Shown piece after piece: positions 15,662 to 24,600 of a DNA stretch of 52,703 bases (positions are counted from its first letter, which is position 1; every line of letters starts with the position of its first letter). Origin of the DNA: Planctomycetota bacterium (GTDB lineage: Bacteria; Planctomycetota; UBA1135; GCA-002686595); NCBI GenBank assembly GCA_016220085.1, contig JACRIN010000064.1, forward strand, positions 1-52,703, given 5' to 3'. The notes beneath the pieces were generated by a model. The model had not been told where the DNA came from, ran no database searches, and saw only the letters and a program-made list of their open reading frames with translations. Both the position numbers and the translations under genes were made by a program.

Positions 15662-17134
15662 ATGGCGCTCACGCTGCCCTTCGACGATGCCGCACCGCGG
15701 GTGCTGACCGTCACCGAGTTGACGCGACGCGTGCAGGGCCTGCTCGCGAACCTCGGGCGCGTCGCGGTGCGCGGCGAGATCTCGCGCGTGCTGACCGCGG
15801 CGTCGGGACACGTCTACTTCGATCTCAAGGACCTCGACTCGAAGATCGCGTGCACGATCTGGAAGAGCCAAGTCGCGCACGCCGCGCGTTTCGAGCTCGC
15901 GGAAGGCGTCGCGGTGATCGCGCACGGCAAGCTCGACGTCTACGGGCCGCGCGGAACGTACAGCTTGATCGTGCAACGCCTGGAGCAAGAAGGCGTCGGC
16001 GCGCTGCTGGTCGAGTTCGAGCGTTTGAAGCAGGAGCTCGCCGCGAAGGGTTGGTTCGACCGTAAGCGTCCTCTGCCCGCGATGCCGGCGCGCATCGGCG
16101 TGGTGACGAGCCGCGACGGCGCGGCGCTGCAGGACTTCTTGCGCACGCGGACGCTGCGTTGGCCGCTGTACCCGCTGGTGCTCGCGCACTCGCCGGTGCA
16201 GGGCAAGACCGCGGCGGCGGAGATCGCGCGCGCGATCGAGCGCTTGAACCGCACCGATGTCGACGTGATCGCGCTCGTCCGCGGTGGGGGCTCGCTGGAG
16301 GACCTGTGGTGCTTCAACGAGCTGCCTGTGCTCGAAGCGATCTGCAACTCGCGCGTGCCGGTGGTCACCGGAGTCGGGCACGAGGTCGACACGACGCTCG
16401 CCGACTTCGTCGCCGATCACCGCGCGCACACGCCGACCGATGCGGCGCAGACGTTGATTCCCGAGCGCGCCGCGCTGTTCGAGCGGCTCCAGCGCGCGGG
16501 CAACCAGTTGTTCGAAGCGATCGACGGCCGGCTCGAGGAGCGCGAGCGACGGTTGGGCGACGCGGCGCGCGCCCGCGTGCTCACCGAGCCCGAAGCGCTG
16601 CTGGTCGCGCGCGACGGGACGCTCGCGCACCTCGCGGCGCGGATGACGAGCTCGCTCGACGGCAAGCTGCGCTCGACCGACGCGCGCGTGCAGACCGCGC
16701 ACCGCCGCCTCGAAGCGTCGAGTCCGCGCGTTCGCGTGGAGGAGCTCGAACGGCGGCTCTCGGAAGCGCGCGGTCGGCTCGCGCCGGCGCTCGCGCGCTT
16801 GGTCGAGCGCCGCGAGCGTCGCTTCGCGGTCGCCGCGGGCAAGCTCGACGCGCTCTCGCCGCTCGAGATCCTCGGCCGAGGGTATTCGATCACCACGCGC
16901 GCGTCGGGCGAAGCGGTGCGCGACGCGTCGACGCTGCGCGCGGGCGAGAAGCTCGTCACGCGCGTCGAGAAGGGCCGCGTGGTGTCGACGGTCGAGCGAG
17001 TCGAGCCCGGAGAGCTCGGCGGGAGCGGCGAGAGCGACGAGAGCGGCGGGTCGGGCGCTGCGGTTGGAACCGGCGGAGCGGGCGGAGGCGAGGGACGCGC
17101 TGGAACAGGCGGAACCGCGAAAGGTGCCGGTTGA
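15662..17134 (+). CDS. xseA: Exodeoxyribonuclease VII large subunit
   Basis: The 490-residue enzyme has the N-terminal OB-fold (LTVTELTRRVQGLLANLGRVAVRGEIS, SGHVYFDLKD, WKSQ) and the catalytic core with MPARIGVVTSRDGAALQDFL. It also has IALVRGGGSLEDLWCFNE, VPVVTGVGHEVDTTLADFVAD and HTPTDAAQ, then the long coiled-coil arm and ILGRGYSITT. Exonuclease VII degrades single-stranded DNA processively from both ends. The last 40 residues are a Gly/Ser-rich tail not usual in the family. The small subunit XseB is not found next to it. The stop overlaps the next ATG (TGATG). Confidence 0.95.
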   Translation: MALTLPFDDAAPRVLTVTELTRRVQGLLANLGRVAVRGEISRVLTAASGHVYFDLKDLDSKIACTIWKSQVAHAARFELAEGVAVIAHGKLDVYGPRGTYSLIVQRLEQEGVGALLVEFERLKQELAAKGWFDRKRPLPAMPARIGVVTSRDGAALQDFLRTRTLRWPLYPLVLAHSPVQGKTAAAEIARAIERLNRTDVDVIALVRGGGSLEDLWCFNELPVLEAICNSRVPVVTGVGHEVDTTLADFVADHRAHTPTDAAQTLIPERAALFERLQRAGNQLFEAIDGRLEERERRLGDAARARVLTEPEALLVARDGTLAHLAARMTSSLDGKLRSTDARVQTAHRRLEASSPRVRVEELERRLSEARGRLAPALARLVERRERRFAVAAGKLDALSPLEILGRGYSITTRASGEAVRDASTLRAGEKLVTRVEKGRVVSTVERVEPGELGGSGESDESGGSGAAVGTGGAGGGEGRAGTGGTAKGAG

Positions 17135-18057
17135 TGCGCGTCGCCGCGGTCGTGCTCAATTGGAACGGCGGGGACGAGAACCTCGCGTGCGTCGAGTCGC
17201 TCTACGCGCAGGGCTCCGCGGTCGAGCGCGTGATCTTCGTCGACAACGGTTCGTGCGACGGCTCGTGGGAGCGCGTGGTGGCGAGGTTTCCGAGCGTCGA
17301 GCTCCTGCGCAACGCGCGCAACCAGGGCTTCGGCGGCGGCAACAACGTCGGGATCGCGGCGGCGCTCGCGCACGGAGTCGACGCGGTGCTCGTGGTCAAC
17401 AACGACGTCGTCGTGCAACCGGGCACGGTCGCGCGGCTCGTGCAGGAGCTCGAGCGTCACCCCGAGGTCGGCATCGTCGGCCCGCGCGTGCTCTACCGCG
17501 AGAATCCGCAGCGCGTGTGGGCGGCGGGCGGGATGCTGACGTGGCGGCAGAATCTGACCACGCTGCTCGGCTTCGACGAGCTCGACGGCCCGAGGTGGCG
17601 CGAGACGCGCGACGTCGACTACGTGATCGGCTGCACGATGCTGATCCGCGGCGCGTTGCTCGAGAAGTGCGGCGGCTTCGACGCCGACTACTTCGCGTAC
17701 ACCGAGGACGTCGACTTCTGCTTGAAGGGCTTGCGCGCGGGCTGGCGTTCGCGCGTCGTCGGCGAGGTCGCGTCGCTGCACTCGGTGTCGAGCGCGACCG
17801 GCGGCGGCTACAACCCGCGACGCAAGTACATGATGGGCGTGAACTCGGTGTGGTTCCTGCGCCGCTACGCCGGGCCGGTCGAGTGGCTCAAGTTCCTCGT
17901 GTTCGACGTCGCGACGCTGCCGGTGCTGTGGCTGGTCGGACTCTTCCGCGGCCGCTCGCGCGCGGTGCTCGCGAAGGCGCTGGGCATCTTCGACGGCTTC
18001 CGCAAGAAGCGCGTGACCGCCGAGCTGCTCCAACCGGGCGCGAACTGGCTCTGGTGA
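17134..18057 (+). CDS. Glycosyltransferase family 2 (rhamnosyltransferase-like)
   Basis: This 307-residue GT-A-fold enzyme has VVLNWNGGDENLACVESL at the N-terminus, the nucleotide-binding VIFVDNGSCDGS, NQGFGGGNNVG and the DXD-equivalent VVNNDVVV. The acceptor-side DADYFAYTEDVDFCLKGLRAGW is typical of the WcaA/RfbF-like subgroup. It ends with a hydrophobic stretch (FLVFDVATLPVLWLVGLF) that may anchor it to the membrane. It would add a sugar to a polysaccharide or lipid-linked glycan. The ATG overlaps the xseA stop, so translation is coupled, though the two functions are unrelated. Confidence 0.9.
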   Translation: MRVAAVVLNWNGGDENLACVESLYAQGSAVERVIFVDNGSCDGSWERVVARFPSVELLRNARNQGFGGGNNVGIAAALAHGVDAVLVVNNDVVVQPGTVARLVQELERHPEVGIVGPRVLYRENPQRVWAAGGMLTWRQNLTTLLGFDELDGPRWRETRDVDYVIGCTMLIRGALLEKCGGFDADYFAYTEDVDFCLKGLRAGWRSRVVGEVASLHSVSSATGGGYNPRRKYMMGVNSVWFLRRYAGPVEWLKFLVFDVATLPVLWLVGLFRGRSRAVLAKALGIFDGFRKKRVTAELLQPGANWLW

Positions 18058-18182
18058 GCGAAGCGCGAGCGCGAGCGCGCCGAGCCTGCGTCGCGAAGCG
18101 GTCGCGACGGGTTCAGAGGGAGCAACCGGAGCAGCGAGCCTCGCGGAGAACGCGGCGTGGGGCGAGAACGTCTCGCGCGGAG

Positions 18183-18188
18183 TAGACT
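18183..18188 (+). promoter_or_regulatory. -10 element of the first FG-GAP gene
   Basis: TAGACT lies 10 nt before the ATG at 18199, with no Shine-Dalgarno sequence in between. Same arrangement as at 14401, 28167 and 41867. Confidence 0.45.
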
Positions 18189-18198
18189 CGAGCTCGCT

Positions 18199-19539
18199 AT
18201 GGACGGACTCCGCTCGCGCGTGCTCGCCGCCGATCGCGGCGCGTGGGTCGTCGCGTGGCTCGCGCTCGGAGCGACCGCGTGCGGACCACCGTCCGGAATC
18301 GCCGACTACGAAGGCCCCGAGCCGTTCTACGAGGTCCATCGGCCGCTCTCGGGCCGCGGCTGCGTCGGCATCGCGTCGCGCTTCGCCGACGTGACCGGCG
18401 ACCGCCGGCCGGAACTGCTGGTGTTCGCGACCTCGCTCGATCCGGGCGGCGATCCGACGGCGCTCGCGGAACTGCACGACGCGACGACCGGGGCCGTGGT
18501 CGCGCGCTTCACGAGCCCGCGGCCGGGCAAGCTGCAGGATTGCAGCGCGAACTTCGTCGGCGACCTCGACGGCGATCGACGCGAGGATGTCGCGCTGATC
18601 GTCGATTCCGCGGGCGGTCCGCGAAAGTCCGGCGACGGCGTGTGCGTGTTCTCGAGCCGAGGCGGATTGCTCTTCGAGCTGAAGCCGGAGTCCGTCGGCG
18701 CGCGCTTCGCAAGCACGGCGGCCGCCGCGGGCGACGTCGATGGCGACGGCTCGAACGACGTCGCGTTGGTGGAGCGCCGTGCGCGTGGCGTGCCGTCGTC
18801 GTGGTCGAACGACGTGGTGTTCGTCTCCGGCCGCGATGGCCGACGCATCGACCTGCGACTCCCGGTCGGCGGCCTCGACGTCGAGATCGACGAGCTCCTG
18901 TCGCTCGACGACGTCGACGGCGACGGTGGCATCGAACTCGCCGTGCGCGTGCGGGCGGTGATTCCGACAGCGGCGTATCTCGAGACCGGCGCCGACGCGT
19001 CTCCCGAAGTCGCGGCCGCGGTCGAGCGAGCGCGGCAAGTCCCGCCGCTCTGCGTGGTGTCGTGCTCGCCGCCGCGAGTGGTGTGGGTGCTGCCGGCGGA
19101 GCCCGCCGCGGCCTTAGAGTCCGGAGCGCTCGGTCGCACGTCCGATTTCGACGGCGATGGGATCGCGGACTTGCTGCTCCGAACCGCGTACGGCGGGCGC
19201 GTCGTGTCGGCGCGGACTGGCGAGGCGCTCGAGCGCCTCGACGTCGGCGGCGATCGAACGGTGCTCGGCGAAGTCGGCGACTGGGACGGCGACGGAGTAG
19301 CAGAGCTCCTCGTCCAGAACAACGCGATGCGCTCCGTCGGCTGGGATCGCACGCTCTACGTCTGGTTCCAGGTGGTGTCGCGTCGGGGGAGCACGTTGCT
19401 CGGCGAAGTCGGCTTAGGCGTGCCGTTCGTGGATGCCGCCGTCTGCGAGGACCTCGACGGCGACGGGCTCGCCGATTTCGTGGTCGAGAGCGGCCGCTCC
19501 GTGCGCGCGTTCTCGCGGCGCGACTTCGTGCGGCCGTGA
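18199..19539 (+). CDS. FG-GAP/VCBS-repeat lipoprotein, seven-bladed propeller
   Basis: The 446-residue product has an N-terminal signal with a possible lipobox (LALGATAC), then seven calcium-binding FG-GAP units: VTGDRRPELLVFA, LDGDRREDVALIV, VDGDGSNDVALVE, VDGDGGIELAVRV, FDGDGIADLLLRT, WDGDGVAELLVQN and LDGDGLADFVVES. Seven units fit a closed integrin-alpha-like beta-propeller. Such proteins act at the cell surface in adhesion or binding; the ligand is unknown. ATG 18199 was chosen because the frame upstream lacks a signal peptide and TAGACT sits 10 nt away. A related gene follows at 19601, so the pair probably arose by duplication. Confidence 0.85.
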   Translation: MDGLRSRVLAADRGAWVVAWLALGATACGPPSGIADYEGPEPFYEVHRPLSGRGCVGIASRFADVTGDRRPELLVFATSLDPGGDPTALAELHDATTGAVVARFTSPRPGKLQDCSANFVGDLDGDRREDVALIVDSAGGPRKSGDGVCVFSSRGGLLFELKPESVGARFASTAAAAGDVDGDGSNDVALVERRARGVPSSWSNDVVFVSGRDGRRIDLRLPVGGLDVEIDELLSLDDVDGDGGIELAVRVRAVIPTAAYLETGADASPEVAAAVERARQVPPLCVVSCSPPRVVWVLPAEPAAALESGALGRTSDFDGDGIADLLLRTAYGGRVVSARTGEALERLDVGGDRTVLGEVGDWDGDGVAELLVQNNAMRSVGWDRTLYVWFQVVSRRGSTLLGEVGLGVPFVDAAVCEDLDGDGLADFVVESGRSVRAFSRRDFVRP

Positions 19540-19600
19540 GCTCGGACTGAAATCCAAAGGCGCCGCGTTGCGTCCGGCCGGGCCGTGTCCAGGAGCGACG

Positions 19601-20923
19601 ATGCTCCACGCGCTGTTGATCGTCTTCGGACTCGCATGCAGCGCGCAGGCGGCGGGTGGTGCTTCGCGACAGGCGCCGGAGTTCGACTACGACATCGGCA
19701 AAGGCGACGGCTTTGGCTACCGAACCGCGAACCTCGGCGACCTCGACGGCGACGGAGTGCCCGATTGCATCGTCGGCAACCCGTGGTGCCATGCGAGCGG
19801 GGTCGCGCGACGCGCGTGGGTCTTCAGCGGGATCGACGGGAGCGTGCTGTGGGAGTTCGTCGGTCCGGTGGTCACCGACGAGGAGCGTCGGACTCGACCG
19901 ATCGTCGGGCAATTCGCGTCGGGCGTGCGCGGGGCCGGCGATGTCGACCTGGACGGCACGCCGGACGTGTTGCTCTTCGCCGGCGATCGAGAGCTGAGCG
20001 TGCTGTCGGGCAAGACCGGCGACGTGCTGCACGCGTTCCCGTGTCCGCAGCCGTCGGGAACGTTGCTCGGCATGGCGTCGCCGTTCCTCGGGATCGGCGA
20101 CGTCGATCGCGACGGTCACGCCGACGTCGCGGTCGGTCGAGCGGTCCGTTCGGGGCTCGACGGCACGCTGCTGTTCGAGCTCGAGCTCGAACTCTCCGAC
20201 GAGGACGCGCCGTTCGGATTGCACGACGTGGGTGATGTCGATCGCGACGGTTGGACCGACCTCGCAGCGGGCTTTCCGACGGAGGTGCCCGGCCGCGTCG
20301 TCGTGCTCTCGGGCCGCGATGGTCGGCGCGTCGTCGAATGGCACGGGCTCGCGCACCTCGCGCGCCTTGGCGACGAGACTTCGACTGCGAGCGGGCCGGA
20401 GCGCGGCTTCGGCTTCCAGGTCGCGAGCGCCGGTGACGTCGACTGCGACGGCGCCCCCGAACTGCTGGTCGGCTCGTGCGCGTCCGGGCAGGGCTGGGAT
20501 CGGATGCTGACGTTCTCCGCGCGCAGCGGCGACCGGCTTTCGACGTTCCACTCGCCCGGCGGGTATCCGACCAACGCTGCGTTCGCGGCGGGCGATCTCG
20601 ACGGCGACGAGCTCGTCGATTTCGCCGTGCCCGGCTGCAGCGGCACCTCCGGTGTTGCGGTGCTGTCGGCGAGCACCCGCCGCGTGCTCTGGGACGTCAG
20701 CGTCGACGACGACGGACCGTGGGACTCGTGGGGCAAGCTCGCCCGCGTCGAGTGCGCGGGTGACATCGATCGCGACGGTGTGGGGGACTTGCTCGTCAGC
20801 GTGCTGCAGGACGCGAGCCCGGGGCTCCCTGGCTACGTGCTCGTGCTCTCGGGCCGCGACGGCCGACGCATCCGCAAGTACGACACGCCGAGCTCGCTCT
20901 GCAAGGTCGGCAAGCGGCGTTGA
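19601..20923 (+). CDS. Secreted FG-GAP repeat protein, seven-bladed propeller
   Basis: This 440-residue protein has a signal peptide (HALLIVFGLACSAQAAGG) and seven FG-GAP units: LDGDGVPDCIVGN, VDLDGTPDVLLFA, VDRDGHADVAVGR, VDRDGWTDLAAGF, VDCDGAPELLVGS, LDGDELVDFAVPG and IDRDGVGDLLVSV. Between units come the linking strands VLSGRDGRRVVEW and VLSGRDGRRIRKY. AGGAG 5 nt before the ATG marks the start. It is a divergent paralogue of the gene at 18199 and is probably secreted rather than lipid-anchored, since the signal ends in AQA. No enzymatic domain is seen. Confidence 0.87.
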   Translation: MLHALLIVFGLACSAQAAGGASRQAPEFDYDIGKGDGFGYRTANLGDLDGDGVPDCIVGNPWCHASGVARRAWVFSGIDGSVLWEFVGPVVTDEERRTRPIVGQFASGVRGAGDVDLDGTPDVLLFAGDRELSVLSGKTGDVLHAFPCPQPSGTLLGMASPFLGIGDVDRDGHADVAVGRAVRSGLDGTLLFELELELSDEDAPFGLHDVGDVDRDGWTDLAAGFPTEVPGRVVVLSGRDGRRVVEWHGLAHLARLGDETSTASGPERGFGFQVASAGDVDCDGAPELLVGSCASGQGWDRMLTFSARSGDRLSTFHSPGGYPTNAAFAAGDLDGDELVDFAVPGCSGTSGVAVLSASTRRVLWDVSVDDDGPWDSWGKLARVECAGDIDRDGVGDLLVSVLQDASPGLPGYVLVLSGRDGRRIRKYDTPSSLCKVGKRR

Positions 20924-20958
20924 GCGCTTGCGCGGCGCGACTCTACGATGGAGGCGCG

Positions 20959-21423
20959 ATGGAGCAGCCGCCGGAGCCCGTCCTCGTCAGCGCCTGTTTG
21001 CTCGGGCGCGAGTGTCGGTACGACGCGCGGCACAATCGTGACTCGGTGCTCGAGCGCGAGCTCGCCGCACGCGGCATGACCGCGATCCCGTTCTGTCCCG
21101 AGGAGCACGGCGGGCTCGGCACGCCGCGGCCGCCGGCCTGGATCGAGCGCACGAGCGCGAGCGCGGTGCTCGACGGCAAAGAGCGTGTGCTCACCGATGC
21201 GGGCGTCGACGTCACCGCGCCGTTCGTCGCCGGCGCCGCGGGCGCGCTCGAAACTTGCGAGCTCCACGGGATTCGCCGCGCGTTCTTGAAGGAGCGCTCG
21301 CCGTCTTGCGGCGTGTGCAACACGCATGCGGGCGGCAAGCTCGTCGCCGGGCCGGGCGTCACCGCGGAGTGGCTCGCGCGTCACGGCATCGCGACCGAGG
21401 GCGTCGAGGGTCGGCGCGAGTAG
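20959..21423 (+). CDS. DUF523 family protein (TudS-like iron-sulfur desulfurase candidate)
   Basis: This 154-residue protein matches DUF523 in length and motifs: VSACLLGRECRYD (Cys13, Cys19), IPFCPEEHGGLGTPRPP (Cys46 next to Glu) and FLKERSPSCGVCNTHAGG near the C-terminus. In characterised DUF523 members (TudS) three conserved cysteines bind an iron-sulfur cluster that removes sulfur from thiouracil; the corresponding Cys-Glu-Ser set appears to be present here. GGAGG 4 nt before the ATG is a strong ribosome binding site. The gene follows the FG-GAP gene by 35 nt. Thiouracil desulfuration is inferred from family only. Confidence 0.85.
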   Translation: MEQPPEPVLVSACLLGRECRYDARHNRDSVLERELAARGMTAIPFCPEEHGGLGTPRPPAWIERTSASAVLDGKERVLTDAGVDVTAPFVAGAAGALETCELHGIRRAFLKERSPSCGVCNTHAGGKLVAGPGVTAEWLARHGIATEGVEGRRE

Positions 21424-21556
21424 CGAGCCTCGGGGCGTAAGGTCGCTCCGTCGCTGTGGCGCTCCGGCGCTCTGGCTCTCCGGCGCCGTGGCGTTCAGGC
21501 GCGCGTTCGCTCGCTCGTGTCGGCGTTTGGGCGCGTCAGCGTTCGCCCGTTCGATC

Positions 21557-21616
21557 GATCGCTCGCTCGATCGCGCGCTCGATCGCGCGCTCAGCCGGTC
21601 GCTCGTTCAGCCGCTC
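21557..21616. repeat. Degenerate 12-bp tandem repeat (about 5 units)
   Basis: Units GATCGCTCGCTC, GATCGCGCGCTC (twice), AGCCGGTCGCTC and GTTCAGCCGCTC follow one another just beyond the stop of the permease-peptidase gene. The 198-nt space between 21424 and 21621 otherwise holds only low-complexity C/G/T sequence. Confidence 0.7.
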
Positions 21617-21621
21617 GCTCG

Positions 21622-24600
21622 CTAATTCCGGCCCGTGTCCGCCGCCGCGATCGGCGTCTCGATCGGCTCGGGCAGCGTGAACACGTTGTTGGTCCGATCG
21701 AAGTCGATGCACTCGTACAGGCGGTCGACGAGCAGCTTCGCGGGCTCGAACGACGAGCTCAGCGAGCCCTGCACCGTCTCTCCCGCGTCGATCGTCAGGT
21801 CGAGCGCGTCGCTCGCGCGGAAATCGGCGTCGCCTCGGAGCTCCGAAAGATCCCACTTGCCCGCGAACGCTTCCGCGCGCACCACCGCCTTGCCGGTGCC
21901 GACGTTCTCGACGCTGAAGTCGACCGTCCACGTCGAGCCATTCTTGCGCACCGTCGCGGAGCGCACGACCAGATCGGGGATCACGACCCGATCGAACCAC
22001 TGGTCGTAGAACCAGTCGAGGTCGCGGTCCTTGTGGGTGCGCTTCAGCTCGCCGAGCAAGTCGCGGATCGTCGCGTACGACGGCTGCGAGGACGTCGAGC
22101 GGCGATTCCAGCGCTCGACGAAGCTCGACAGACCGGTGAGCATCCGCGACCGGCCGATCCTGCGCTCGAGCATCGAGAAGACCAACGCGCCCTTGTTGTA
22201 CCAGTAGACTCCGCCTTCGGATTCGAGGCTCGCGAGCGGCACCTCCTTGTCCGCTTCGCGACCGCGCAGGTACAAGTCCTCCTCGTTGCGCAGGAAGATC
22301 AAGCGCGCGCGCTCGCCGCGCTTCGAGTCGATCAACATCATCGCCGAGTACTCGGCGAGACTCTCCGAGAGCACTTGCGCGCCGAGGCTCGCCCCCGGAT
22401 GCAGCAGGTACGCCCACCACTGGTGCGCGACCTCGTGCGCGGTGACGAAGTACGTCGCGTCGACGAAGCGCGTCTCCGGATCGTGCTTGGTCAGGAAGCC
22501 GATCGACTCCGAGTACGGCATCAGCGTCGGGAAACTCTGCGCGAAGTCCGCCATGCGCGGGAACTCGGCGATCTTGAGCTCCTCGTACGGGTACGGCATG
22601 AAGCTCGCGCTGAACGTCCGGCGCGCGTCGTCGAGCGCGGTCAGCACCGTCTCGACGTTAAAGCGGTGCTCGCGGTGGAAGAACACCTGGTCGCCGCCGC
22701 GCTTCTCGGAATCGTAGTCGTACGCGAGGATCGCGAACGTCTGCACGCGGCCGTCGCTCTTCCACGTGAAGCGGCGCCGGTCGCCGAGGTCCTCGATCGC
22801 CGTCTGGACGCCGACGGAGAGCACGCTCTGCGGCTTCGGCGCCTCGATGCGAGCGCGGAACGCGAACGCGCCGTCGATGCCGAAGACGCTGGGCACGAAC
22901 TCCTCGTTCGAGCGATCGCGCAGCAGCGCGAGCTTCCCGCGGCCGTGCTCCTTGCGGCGCCGTTCGTCGCTCAGGAATAGATCGGAGGAGATTCCGGGCA
23001 CCGGGATCACGTGCGGAGTGAAGGACACCAGGAACGTCGCCGACGGCAGGATGAACGTCGAGAGCGCGCCGCCGTCACGGCGCAGGCCGGGCAGGGGCTC
23101 GCCGCTCCAATCGAGGTGCAGAGTCGTGCGCTCGCCGCGCGAGAGCGGGCGCGCGAGCTCGAACTTGACGACGTCGCCGTCGCGTTCCATCGGACCGGTC
23201 GCGCCGTCGAGTTCGAGGCGGCGGAGCTCGTAGAGCGGATCGATCGTGAAGTACGCGGTGCGCACCGACTCCGGCCACGCGTTGGTCAGCACCAGCGTCC
23301 CGCGAACGTCGACGCGGCGCGTGTCGGGGTGCAGCACGACGTCGAGGTCGACGCTCTCGTAGCAGAGGCGCGGCTGCTCGAGCTCGGCGAGGTACTTGTC
23401 CTCGAACTCGAGCGCGCGGGCTTCCTGCTGGTCGCGCGTGCCGCGGACGTCTTGCTCCGCGAGCAGCGCGCGGCCGATCAGGAGCGCGGAGAGCGACGCG
23501 GCGAGCGTCAACGCGACCGGCACCGGCCGCGAGAGGATCGCGCGTGGATGCAGCGCCGCGCGCACGGCGCCGGACGTGCGCTCGAGCAGCCAGTTCGCGA
23601 GCGCGAGCCCCGCGACCAACACCGTGCCCCAATACGCGTGGTGCCAACCGAGCGCGCGCTCGGAGCCTTCGAGCCGAGTCAGGTCGGAATACCGCCAATG
23701 CCCGAGCGCGAGCGGGTTCCAGAGCAACGAGCGCTCGCCGCGGATCGCGACCCACCACACGTACGCGCCTGCGACGCCGAGCAGCACGAAGTACGCGAGG
23801 TAGCGCGAGCGCAGCAGCACGTTGACCACCAACGCGAGCGCGCACATCGTCAGGATCGCGGGGAACACGACGTGCAGGCCGAGCGCGAAGTAGGGCGCGA
23901 GCGAGACCTGCGCCGCGTCGCCGATCTTCCACCAGCGCGCGAGCTGGTTGACGATCGCAGTCGCGGCGGCGAGCACCGCCATCGACGACCCCAGAGCGAC
24001 CATCGCAGCAAACTTCGCGAGCAAGAACGCGCCGTTGGACGCCGGAGTCGCGTACAGGATCCCGCGCACGCCGTTCGCGTCGTCGCGGTGGAAGACCTCG
24101 CCGGTGTAGAAGATCGTCGTGCCCGCGAGCAAGAGCAGCAGCGGGGGGACCATCAGCGCCGCGAATTCCGACGACACCGGGTAGAGCGGCAGGAAGAACG
24201 CGCCCGCGAAGCTCTCGACCGTCGCTCCGGCGAACAGCATCACCACCGGGATCATGATCCAGAGACTGCGCTCGGCGACGAGCAGCCTGAGCTCGGTGAC
24301 GAACGCGCTCCAGAGCGTCGCGCTCCAGAGCTTCGGTCCGCGTTCGGTCGGCTGCACCTGCGGCACGCGCGCGTGACCGCTCCAGCTCTCGTAGCGATCG
24401 GCGACGGTCGGTCGCACGCCGCGGAACCACGCCCACAGGCGCAAGAGCAGCGCGCGCGTCGCAGGCGGCGGCTCGCTCTCGGTGTCGATCCGCGGGTAGA
24501 GCTTGACCGTGCACGCGAGCGCCGCGACGCCGATCAGGACCAGCACCAGGCGGTTCAGCGCGAAGCCGAGGTCGACGTCGATCGAATGCTCGTTGAGGTA

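Noticed and set aside
21424..21621. A small gene between DUF523 and the permease-peptidase
   Set aside because: Open frames here consist of Arg/Ser repeats from low-complexity DNA with no initiation signals.
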